From contig CAJWLW010000340.1 in the NCBI GenBank assembly GCA_913042885.1, positions 1 to 5,148 on the forward strand: a stretch of DNA of 5,148 nucleotides. The letters are read 5' to 3'. The notes beneath the pieces are model-generated. The model saw only the letters and a list, made by a program, of their open reading frames with translations, was not told the origin of the DNA and searched no databases. The stretch's first letter is position 1, and each line of letters begins with the position of its first letter. The translations under genes and the position numbers were made by a program. Source of the DNA: an uncultured Lentisphaeria bacterium (GTDB lineage: Bacteria > Verrucomicrobiota > Lentisphaeria > JABSQK01 > CAJWLW01). Shown here piece after piece: positions 1-5,148 of the stretch.

Positions 1-296
1 CCTGCGGACACGTTGGCGCCAGCACCGATCAGCAGATCCGCTGTTTCGAAGTCGTCGTGATTGACGGCCCAGTGGAGTGCCGTGGCGCCATCGATCTGAG
101 GCGCATTGACATAGTCGAGGAAGTCACGCAGTCGTTCGATTGCGAGGCCGGTCTCCGTGGCTTTCAGCTCGAGCAGCGAGCGCACCGCTTCCAGGTCGCG
201 GTTCATCGCTGCGTCCGCCACCTCGTTGGCGGCGGCCGGACCGGCAACTGCGAGAAGCAGGATCAATGAGAATACCCGGCCGTATTTCATACCCAT
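1..296 (-). CDS. Secreted ankyrin-repeat protein, N-terminal part (runs off the left edge)
   Basis: The reverse strand reads open from ATG at 296 to the window edge (98 complete codons). Residues 1-23 form a Sec signal peptide: a short basic start (K4, R7), a hydrophobic stretch (FSLILLLAVAG) and a likely cleavage after AAA at 21-23. The mature part begins with an ankyrin-like helix pair (ADAAMNRDLEAVRSLLE), and residues 69-98 make a very typical ankyrin repeat (DGATALHWAVNHDDFETADL, then LIGAGANVSA). Between them about 15 extra residues (around 44-62) replace the usual short 'GAD' turn, so the first repeat is extended. ATG at 296 is preferred over the in-frame ATG at 290 because a GAGGAG site lies 7 bases upstream of it. 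Ankyrin repeats mediate protein contacts; the partner is unknown. The gene is divergent from the cytochrome operon. Similar secreted ankyrin genes are, from memory, often found beside DUF1592/DUF1552 genes, which suggests a shared role. Confidence 0.88.
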   Translation of the reverse strand, partial: MGMKYGRVFSLILLLAVAGPAAANEVADAAMNRDLEAVRSLLELKATETGLAIERLRDFLDYVNAPQIDGATALHWAVNHDDFETADLLIGAGANVSA

Positions 297-303
297 TCGT
301 TGT

Positions 304-309
304 CTCCTC
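304..309 (-). promoter_or_regulatory. Ribosome binding site of the ankyrin gene
   Basis: GAGGAG on the minus strand lies 7 bases upstream of ATG 296 and 13 bases upstream of ATG 290. The spacing favours 296 as the start. Confidence 0.7.
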
Positions 310-351
310 GAATATGCGGCATTTGAGGGCTCTGCCAAGCTATGGAGATTA

Positions 352-380
352 CTTCTATCATTCCCCTTGGTAATTGACAA
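352..380 (-). promoter_or_regulatory. Candidate sigma-70 promoter for the ankyrin gene
   Basis: On the minus strand TTGTCA (380-375, 5 of 6 matches to the -35 consensus) is followed after 17 bases by TAGAAG (357-352, 4 of 6 matches to the -10 consensus). A TG one base before the -10 box adds an extended -10 feature. Transcription would begin near 345, leaving a leader of about 50 bases before ATG 296. This is a visual match only; similar matches arise by chance. Confidence 0.35.
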
Positions 381-409
381 CAAAAACCTTATGGAACATT
401 CGGTTGTCA
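375..409. repeat. Short inverted repeat in the divergent promoter region
   Basis: TGACAAC at 375-381 is matched by its exact reverse complement GTTGTCA at 403-409, with 21 bases between them (centres 28 bp apart). The left arm overlaps the proposed -35 box of the ankyrin gene. It could be a regulator site shared by both transcripts, but seven-base arms at this distance can also occur by chance. Confidence 0.25.
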
Positions 410-430
410 TGGAGTTAGCCTAGAAATTGC

Positions 431-459
431 TTGCGAACCCGGGTTGTTCGACGGATAGT
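431..459 (+). promoter_or_regulatory. Weak candidate promoter for the cytochrome operon
   Basis: TTGCGA (431-436) and GATAGT (454-459) are 17 bases apart, each with 4 of 6 matches to the sigma-70 boxes. Transcription would start near 466. A perfect 10-bp palindrome, AACCCGGGTT (436-445), begins at the end of the -35 box and extends into the spacer. Another -35-like hexamer, TTGACA at 374-379, is a perfect match but has no convincing -10 box at the right distance. An activator-dependent or alternative-sigma promoter is equally possible. Confidence 0.2.
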
Positions 460-494
460 GCAAACTGGAAACTACCATGCGAACGGGGTGCCAG

Positions 495-2906
495 ATGAGG
501 AAGGCTGTATTGTGCGTCGGTATAGCGATTCTGTCCGTGTTATTCGGGTGTGGAAAAGCCGCCCCGGAACAGGGGTCGACCCCTGCCACAGTGGATGTCG
601 CTGCCCATGCCGTCACTGCTCATGCCGAGGTTGTGGAACAATACTGCGTCTACTGTCACAACGAGCAGGATCGAACCGCCAACCTCTCGCTCGAAAACGT
701 CGACTTGGCGCTGGTCAGCCAGGATGCCGAACTCTGGGAGAAGGTCATCCGCAAGCTGCGGGCCGGTATGATGCCCCCTCCGGGCATGCTCCGGCCCTCC
801 CTGGCCGACTACAACGGCCTCAGGGACTGGCTTGAAAACGAAATCGATAGCAAGGCGGAGCTGAATCCCGGAACGAAGATTCTGCATCGGCTGAATCGAA
901 CCGAATACGCCAACGCGATACGCGACTTGCTGGATCTGGAGATCGATCCGGCTATGTTCCTGCCCGCAGACGATTCGAGCCGCGGCTTCGACAACATTGC
1001 CGGTTCGTTGACGATATCGCCGACGCTGCTTGAAACCTATGTGACTGCGGCGACCAAGATCGCGCGGATGACGGTGGGATTCTGGAACACACCGACCGAA
1101 AGCCTCTACATCAAACGGACCGACAGTTCGCAGAACATGCAGATCCAAGGAATGCCGTTCGGCACCCGTGGTGGTATGGTCGTCAGCCACGTATTCCCAG
1201 CCGATGGCGAGTACACCTTTACGGTTCGTAATATGGGTGTGGGTACCTACATTCCCAACGAACAATTCGAACTGAGCATCGACGGCGAGAGGGTTCATTC
1301 CTGGGTCTACACCGGAATGGGGGCAAACGCTGGAATGACCTCGGCCGCCGACGGCCAACTCGAGGTCACGCTTCCGGTTAAGGCGGGATCCCGCCTGGTG
1401 GGGGCCACATTCGTTGCGACCAACTACCGGCCCAGCCTCGATGTGGTCCAGCACTTTGAACGCAAGTCGCTGGAGAACGGACGTGTTCGCGAACTGAGCA
1501 ATTACCCCATCATCGGTGCGTTACGGGTGGAAGGGCCGTTCAACCCCACGCGACTCACCAATTCGCCGAGCATGCGTAAGATTTTTTCGTGCCGGCCGTC
1601 CAGTGCCGCAGAAGAAGAGTCGTGCGCCGAGGAAATCCTGATAACGCTGGCACAACGCGCGTATCGCCGACCCGCAACAAGTGACGACCTGGAAGTCTTG
1701 ATGTTGTTTTATGGTGAAGGGCGCAAGATCGGCACCTTTGATGACGGTATCGAGATGGCGCTGCGCCGGCTTCTGGCAAGTCCGCAGTTCCTCGTTCGGG
1801 TGGAACGGGAACCGGTCGAATGGCGGCCGGGAGAGACCTACCGCATCAGCGATCTGGAACTGGCATCGCGCTTGTCGTTCTTTCTGTGGAGCAGCATCCC
1901 GGACGACGAGTTGATCGATGTCGCCAGCCAGGGCAGGCTCAGCGATCCTGTCATGCTCGAGCAGCAGGTCGAGCGCATGCTCGCCGATCCACGCTCGGAG
2001 AGTCTGGTCAAGAACTTCGCGCAGCAATGGCTCTATCTGCGCAACCTGTCAACGACCGCCCCGGCGCAGACTGAGTTTCCAGATTGGGACGACGAGCTGC
2101 GGCAAGGATTCGCGCGCGAGACGGAACTGCTCTTCGAAACGATCATGCGCGAGGACCTCAACGTTCTGCAGATGCTGACGGCGGACTTTACTTTTCTGAA
2201 CGAGAGGCTGGCCCGACACTACGGCATCCCCAACATCTACGGATCCCGTTTTCGACGTGTCGATCTCGGGCCGGAACTGGACTACCGTCGCGGTTTGCTA
2301 GGTCACGGCAGCTTCCTGTCGACAACATGGGTGGAGAACAACCGCACCTCGCCCGTCAAACGGGGTGTCTGGGTCCTGGAAAATATTCTGGGAACGCCGC
2401 CGCCCGAACCTCCGGCGAACGTGCCGGCGCTGGAGGAGACCGACGCCGAAGGGCCGGGACGCGTACTCACCCTGCGGGAGCAGATGACCCGGCACAGGGC
2501 TGAGGAGCCGTGTGCGAGTTGCCACAGGCTCATGGATCCTATTGGTTTTGCGTTGGAAAACTTTAGCGCGGATGCGAAGTGGCGGACACACGATGGTGGC
2601 GACGAAGGCAACTTGATCGATTCGGCGGTAGAACTGTGGGACGGCAGCCAGGTCAGCGGTCCATCGGAGTTGAGGGAAGCCCTGCTCAAGTACTCCCCCC
2701 AGTTCGTGCGCATGGTGACCGAGAAGCTGATGACTTACGGCTTGGGGCGGGGCGTCGAGTACTTTGACATGCCTGTCGTTCGCTCGATCGTGCGCGACGC
2801 CGAACAGAATGATTACCGGTTCTCTTCGATCTTGATGGGTATCGTGAACAGCGACCCCTTCCAGATGCGGACAAAATCCGCAGAGACGGGTGCCGAATTA
2901 AGATAG
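495..2906 (+). CDS. Multidomain dihaem cytochrome lipoprotein (DUF1587/DUF1595/DUF1592/DUF1588/DUF1585, PSD/PSCyt type)
   Basis: This 803-residue protein is probably an exported, lipid-anchored c-type cytochrome. Its substrate is unknown. Counting from ATG 495: residues 1-18 are a lipoprotein signal peptide ending in a lipobox LFGC with lipidated Cys19 (Phe at -2 is unusual). A cytochrome c-like domain follows with haem motif CVYCH at 51-55 and a likely Met ligand at 92-93 in GMMPPPG. Then come DUF1587 (about 129-193, LHRLNRTEYANAIRDLL), a beta-rich segment (about 226-319) resembling a carbohydrate-binding fold, DUF1595 (about 379-440, LAQRAYRRP), DUF1592 (about 449-560, YRISDLELASRLSFFLW), DUF1588 (about 565-690) with a second motif CASCH at 673-677 followed by MDPIGFALENF, and DUF1585 (about 734-795, YGLGRGVEYFD). 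Cys366 and Cys377 may form a disulfide. All domains are present in the usual order with no frameshift. An in-frame ATG at 477 would add six residues (MRTGCQ); neither start has a strong ribosome site, and 495 gives the more typical signal. First gene of a probable three-gene operon. Confidence 0.93.
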   Translation: MRKAVLCVGIAILSVLFGCGKAAPEQGSTPATVDVAAHAVTAHAEVVEQYCVYCHNEQDRTANLSLENVDLALVSQDAELWEKVIRKLRAGMMPPPGMLRPSLADYNGLRDWLENEIDSKAELNPGTKILHRLNRTEYANAIRDLLDLEIDPAMFLPADDSSRGFDNIAGSLTISPTLLETYVTAATKIARMTVGFWNTPTESLYIKRTDSSQNMQIQGMPFGTRGGMVVSHVFPADGEYTFTVRNMGVGTYIPNEQFELSIDGERVHSWVYTGMGANAGMTSAADGQLEVTLPVKAGSRLVGATFVATNYRPSLDVVQHFERKSLENGRVRELSNYPIIGALRVEGPFNPTRLTNSPSMRKIFSCRPSSAAEEESCAEEILITLAQRAYRRPATSDDLEVLMLFYGEGRKIGTFDDGIEMALRRLLASPQFLVRVEREPVEWRPGETYRISDLELASRLSFFLWSSIPDDELIDVASQGRLSDPVMLEQQVERMLADPRSESLVKNFAQQWLYLRNLSTTAPAQTEFPDWDDELRQGFARETELLFETIMREDLNVLQMLTADFTFLNERLARHYGIPNIYGSRFRRVDLGPELDYRRGLLGHGSFLSTTWVENNRTSPVKRGVWVLENILGTPPPEPPANVPALEETDAEGPGRVLTLREQMTRHRAEEPCASCHRLMDPIGFALENFSADAKWRTHDGGDEGNLIDSAVELWDGSQVSGPSELREALLKYSPQFVRMVTEKLMTYGLGRGVEYFDMPVVRSIVRDAEQNDYRFSSILMGIVNSDPFQMRTKSAETGAELR

Positions 2907-2930
2907 GATCTATTGATCAGGACTGGATTA

Positions 2931-2937
2931 GAGGAGG
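2931..2937 (+). promoter_or_regulatory. Strong ribosome binding site of the DUF1552 gene
   Basis: GAGGAGG lies 6 bases before ATG 2944, close to an ideal Shine-Dalgarno site. It is much stronger than anything ahead of the first gene, which may help keep the DUF1552 protein at or above the level of its upstream partner. Confidence 0.75.
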
Positions 2938-2943
2938 CCGATT

Positions 2944-4281
2944 ATGTTCATAACAAAGAAGCATATCCCCCGCCGCACCTTTTTGCGCGGCGCCGGTGTG
3001 ACCCTGGCCCTGCCCTTTCTCGAGGCGATGGTGCCAGCGTTGACGGCTCAGGCGCAGACAGCGGCTGCTCCGGTCAAACGCTTTGTGGGTATCTGGCATC
3101 CCCATGGCGCGGCGCCAGGGTATTGGAGTCCCGTCGATGAAGGCTCCGATTTCGAGTTCTCCTTCATCACCAAGCCGCTCGAGCGGTTCCGTGACCGCAC
3201 TGTCCTGATTAGCGGTCTCGATTCCACGGCTGCGTATTCCACGTCTGAAGAGCCCGGAGGAAACCATGCACGCGGCGCGGTTCTTCTGTCCGGCGCGCGT
3301 CCAAGACGGGATGCTGTAAGCCCGTATCTTGGCGTCACGGTCGATCAGCTGATTGCTCAAAAGTATGGCCATGACACGCTCTTGTCATCGATTCAGCTCG
3401 GTATCGAGGATGCCAGCCACAACAGTGGTAATTGCAACTGGGGTTATAGCTGTGCTTATACGAATTCGATTTCCTGGGCCAACCCGACGACGCCCTTGCC
3501 CACGGAGGTCAATCCGCGGATGGCATTCGAGCGCATGTTTGGCGACGGATCGAGCCCGGAGGAGCGACGTGCGGGACGACTGCAGAGCGCCAGCATTCTG
3601 GACTCGGTGACACGCGAGATCCCGCGTTTCAAGAAAGATCTCGGGCTGGGGGATCGGACCCGACTCGATGACTATCTGGACAACGTCCGTGAGATCGAGC
3701 GCCGGATCCGAAATTCGACCAACAATCCGGCTGCCGAAGTTACTGCGGAAGTGCCGTTTGGTATACCCGAGAGCAAAGATGTTCATTTCAAGATCATGTA
3801 CGACCTGATGGTGCTGGCGTTCCAGGCCGACATCACCCGTGCGGCGACGTTGATGTTGGGACGCGATCTTTCGGGCACCACGTTCCCGGAAGCGGGTTAT
3901 ATCGGTGGCTGGCACGGGATCTCGCATCACGGAGACATACCTGCGAACAAGGCGGGCTATGCGCTGGTCAACCGCTATCACGTTGAGAACCTCGCGTACT
4001 TTGCCGAGAAGCTGCAGAATACTCCCGACGGCGACGGCAACTTGCTGGATCACGTACTGATCTACAAGGGCAGCAACATGGGTAACTCGCACCGCCATGC
4101 GCACGAGAAGGTGCCGACCATTCTTCTCGGTGGGATCGACGGAACGTTCCCGGGGAATCGTCATCTCGTGTTCCCGGACAACACCCAGCGGTGCGCCAAC
4201 CTGCTCTTGAGCATTCTGCACATGTACGGCATTGAGCGGGACAGCATCGGCGAGAGCACCGGAACGGTGCCCCTGGTGTGA
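2944..4281 (+). CDS. Tat-exported DUF1552 (HXXSHH family) protein
   Basis: A complete 445-residue member of the DUF1552 family, whose biochemical function is not established. Residues 1-37 form a twin-arginine signal: PRRTFLRG at 9-16, a hydrophobic stretch (AGVTLALPFL) and a probable cleavage after AQA at 35-37. Tat export implies folding, often with a metal or cofactor, before crossing the membrane. Family landmarks are in order: RFVGIWHPHGAAPGYWSP just after the signal, CNWGYSCAYTNSISWANP with Cys164 and Cys170, LDDYLDNVREIERRI, MYDLMVLAFQADITRAATLM, the name-giving HxxSHH motif as HGISHH at 324-329, then LLDHVLIYKGSNMGNSHRHAH and a C-terminal ESTGTVPLV. The histidine cluster suggests metal binding, which is an inference. 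It starts 37 bases after the DUF1592-type gene, and the two families are commonly paired, so they probably act together outside the cytoplasm. No frameshift or missing segment is visible. Confidence 0.94.
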   Translation: MFITKKHIPRRTFLRGAGVTLALPFLEAMVPALTAQAQTAAAPVKRFVGIWHPHGAAPGYWSPVDEGSDFEFSFITKPLERFRDRTVLISGLDSTAAYSTSEEPGGNHARGAVLLSGARPRRDAVSPYLGVTVDQLIAQKYGHDTLLSSIQLGIEDASHNSGNCNWGYSCAYTNSISWANPTTPLPTEVNPRMAFERMFGDGSSPEERRAGRLQSASILDSVTREIPRFKKDLGLGDRTRLDDYLDNVREIERRIRNSTNNPAAEVTAEVPFGIPESKDVHFKIMYDLMVLAFQADITRAATLMLGRDLSGTTFPEAGYIGGWHGISHHGDIPANKAGYALVNRYHVENLAYFAEKLQNTPDGDGNLLDHVLIYKGSNMGNSHRHAHEKVPTILLGGIDGTFPGNRHLVFPDNTQRCANLLLSILHMYGIERDSIGESTGTVPLV

Positions 4282-4283
4282 GC

Positions 4284-4289
4284 AGAGGA
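4284..4289 (+). promoter_or_regulatory. Ribosome binding site that fixes the start of the small cytochrome gene
   Basis: AGAGGA lies 6 bases before ATG 4296. An upstream in-frame GTG at 4278 overlaps the DUF1552 stop codon but has no suitable site at the right distance and would put six extra residues before the signal peptide, so ATG 4296 is chosen. Confidence 0.75.
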
Positions 4290-4295
4290 ATATCA

Positions 4296-4898
4296 ATGAA
4301 ACTTCAATTCAGGCAAGCGGTGTTGTGTCTGGCCGTTGTGGCGGTAATCGGCATGGCTGCGGTTCCGGCAGCGGCGCAATTCACCAACAACGCGCGACCG
4401 GCCCGGCCCGATGTCACACTGCCTATAGGTCCGGTACGTGACGTGATCTTAAGAAGTTGCACCGCGTGCCATGGGATCGATGAGTATGGTTACTATGCGT
4501 TGGACCACGCGGGGTGGGACGAAATCATCGAGAGAATGAAGATGGCGTCGAGCGGCGTGGTCCGGGGCGCGGTGATTGCCGACGCGGACAAAGCGATCCT
4601 GCTTGGCTGGCTCGTAGAGCAGTTCGGTCCCGAGTCGACTCCGTTCCCACGGGAGTACGTGCCTAGGGTCCTTACGGAAGCGGACTTCCTTGTAGACGAA
4701 GGTGCTGAGGCCATTCTAGCCGGAACCTGCGAAGCGTGCCACTCCCTGGACCGGGTGCAGGAGGCCCGTGCGAACGAGGAGCAGTGGCGCTCGCTCCTGC
4801 TCGCTATGATTGGGCGGGGAGCGGCGCTGCCACTCAGCGACGTCGAACCGCTCGTAGAGTGGTTGGCACGCACACGCGGCACGAACCCGACAAACTAA
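4296..4898 (+). CDS. Small exported dihaem cytochrome c with an internal duplication
   Basis: A complete 200-residue protein. Residues 1-27 are a Sec signal peptide (MKLQFRQ, a hydrophobic stretch, cleavage after PAAA). The mature protein holds two c-type haem motifs, CTACH at 55-59 and CEACH at 145-149. The halves are similar: each reads CxACHxxD, has a Trp exactly 19 residues after the first Cys (W74, W164) and a Met 7 residues later (M81, M171), followed by a Gly/Ala/Val-rich stretch and a helix with a conserved-looking WL (GWLVEQFGP and EWLARTRGT). The Met residues are candidate sixth haem ligands. The pattern recalls cytochrome subunits or domains linked to quinoprotein dehydrogenases, but no named family can be assigned with certainty. 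It starts 14 bases after the DUF1552 stop, so it is very likely co-transcribed and translated in sequence. The inferred role is electron transfer to or from the products of the two upstream genes in the periplasm. Confidence 0.9.
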   Translation: MKLQFRQAVLCLAVVAVIGMAAVPAAAQFTNNARPARPDVTLPIGPVRDVILRSCTACHGIDEYGYYALDHAGWDEIIERMKMASSGVVRGAVIADADKAILLGWLVEQFGPESTPFPREYVPRVLTEADFLVDEGAEAILAGTCEACHSLDRVQEARANEEQWRSLLLAMIGRGAALPLSDVEPLVEWLARTRGTNPTN

Positions 4899-5030
4899 GG
4901 GGCGGCACGGGTGATAGCGCCGAGGGGAACGAGCCGTCCAGCCGTTATTGACAAGTGAGCACCCTAATTAGATAGAAATCTCCTTCAGGCCATTTCTGTA
5001 TTGCGCTTTTTACTGCGCCAGTGCGCGGGC
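4899..5030. other. Convergent intergenic gap
   Basis: These 132 bases separate the end of the plus-strand operon from the end of the minus-strand CoA-transferase gene. I see no open frame of interest and no hairpin followed by a T-run on either strand. Short self-complementary pieces occur: AGAAAT (4974-4979) with ATTTCT (4992-4997), and three GCGC copies at 5003, 5015 and 5023. None makes a convincing terminator, so termination may be Rho-dependent or lie in structures I cannot score by eye. Confidence 0.5.
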
Positions 5031-5148
5031 CTACACAACTCGCTTTTCTCGCAGCTCTGCGATCTCTGCATCGGTGTAGCCCAATTCCCCCATGATTTGA
5101 TCGGTGTGTTCACCCAGGGTTGGCGCTCTCGTCCTGATTTCACCCGGC
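5031..5148 (-). CDS. CaiB/BaiF family CoA-transferase, C-terminal end (runs off the right edge)
   Basis: The reverse strand encodes 38 residues and a TAG stop at 5033-5031. The tail reads [20 protein letters not shown] and then [12 protein letters not shown]. This is the characteristic C-terminus of class III (CaiB/BaiF, also called formyl-CoA or alpha-methylacyl-CoA racemase type) CoA-transferases: a Pro-x-Leu-Gly-Glu-His-Thr stretch, an E-LGY turn and a final helix ending in a short hydrophobic tail. These cytoplasmic enzymes move CoA between carboxylic acids or racemise acyl-CoA esters; the substrate cannot be read from this fragment. The catalytic Asp and the rest of the protein lie outside the window. 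It converges on the cytochrome operon and is therefore not co-transcribed with it. Confidence 0.88.
   Translation of the reverse strand, partial: PGEIRTRAPTLGEHTDQIMGELGYTDAEIAELREKRVV

Noticed and set aside
57..423. Overlapping plus-strand frames in the left part of the window
   Set aside because: They lie opposite the ankyrin gene and its promoter region, and their Arg/Ser-rich translations are typical of noncoding frames. The minus strand has a clear signal peptide and ankyrin repeat.
540..1454. Long open frame on the minus strand (304 codons) opposite the large cytochrome gene
   Set aside because: It is antisense to a fully recognisable multidomain gene, its translation shows no domain, signal or coherent composition, and long antisense frames are expected in GC-rich coding DNA.
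4278..4295. GTG start at 4278 for the small cytochrome, giving a four-base stop-start overlap with DUF1552
   Set aside because: ATG 4296 has an AGAGGA site at the right distance and begins directly with a normal signal peptide.
3385..4296. Long open frame on the minus strand (303 codons) opposite the DUF1552 gene
   Set aside because: It is a shadow of the DUF1552 coding frame; the translation has no recognisable family features and no good ribosome site.
4974..4997. AGAAAT/ATTTCT inverted repeat as a terminator of the operon
   Set aside because: The stem is only six mostly A-T pairs, the interior has mismatches, and no T-run follows.
5003..5026. GCGC repeats near a run of five T as a bidirectional terminator
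   Set aside because: Stems are only four base pairs, and the T-run lies in the loop or before the hairpin rather than after it on either strand.

Overview
The window looks like a piece of a Gram-negative bacterial chromosome of fairly high GC content. Its proteins are built for export (a lipoprotein, a Tat substrate, Sec-exported proteins and c-type haem motifs). The domain set of the large central gene (PSCyt/PSD domains, DUF1587/1595/1592/1588/1585) and its DUF1552 partner was first described in Planctomycetes but is also common in Acidobacteria and marine or soil Gammaproteobacteria. Shine-Dalgarno sites and a CaiB/BaiF CoA-transferase at the edge would suit a proteobacterium or acidobacterium. 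The exact lineage cannot be fixed from this sequence.

Layout: (1) 1-296, minus strand: the 5' part of a gene for a secreted ankyrin-repeat protein, running off the left edge. (2) 297-494: a divergent intergenic region with a plausible minus-strand promoter, a weak plus-strand promoter and a short inverted repeat. (3) 495-2906, plus: a large multidomain lipoprotein with two c-type haem motifs. (4) 2944-4281, plus: a Tat-exported DUF1552 protein with the family HxxSHH motif. (5) 4296-4898, plus: a small Sec-exported dihaem cytochrome c made of two similar halves. (6) 4899-5030: a convergent intergenic gap with no clear terminator. (7) 5031-5148, minus: the last 38 codons of a CaiB/BaiF family CoA-transferase, running off the right edge.

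Genes 3-5 are separated by 37 and 14 bases, each of the two downstream genes has a good Shine-Dalgarno site, and they very probably form one operon. All three products are predicted to act outside the cytoplasm. The simplest inference is a periplasmic or membrane-anchored oxidoreductase: the DUF1592-type lipoprotein and the DUF1552 protein form the conserved core, and the small dihaem cytochrome is a candidate electron carrier. The substrate is unknown. The divergent ankyrin gene may belong to the same functional unit; the CoA-transferase fragment probably belongs to another one. Nothing here is a mobile element, CRISPR array or RNA gene.
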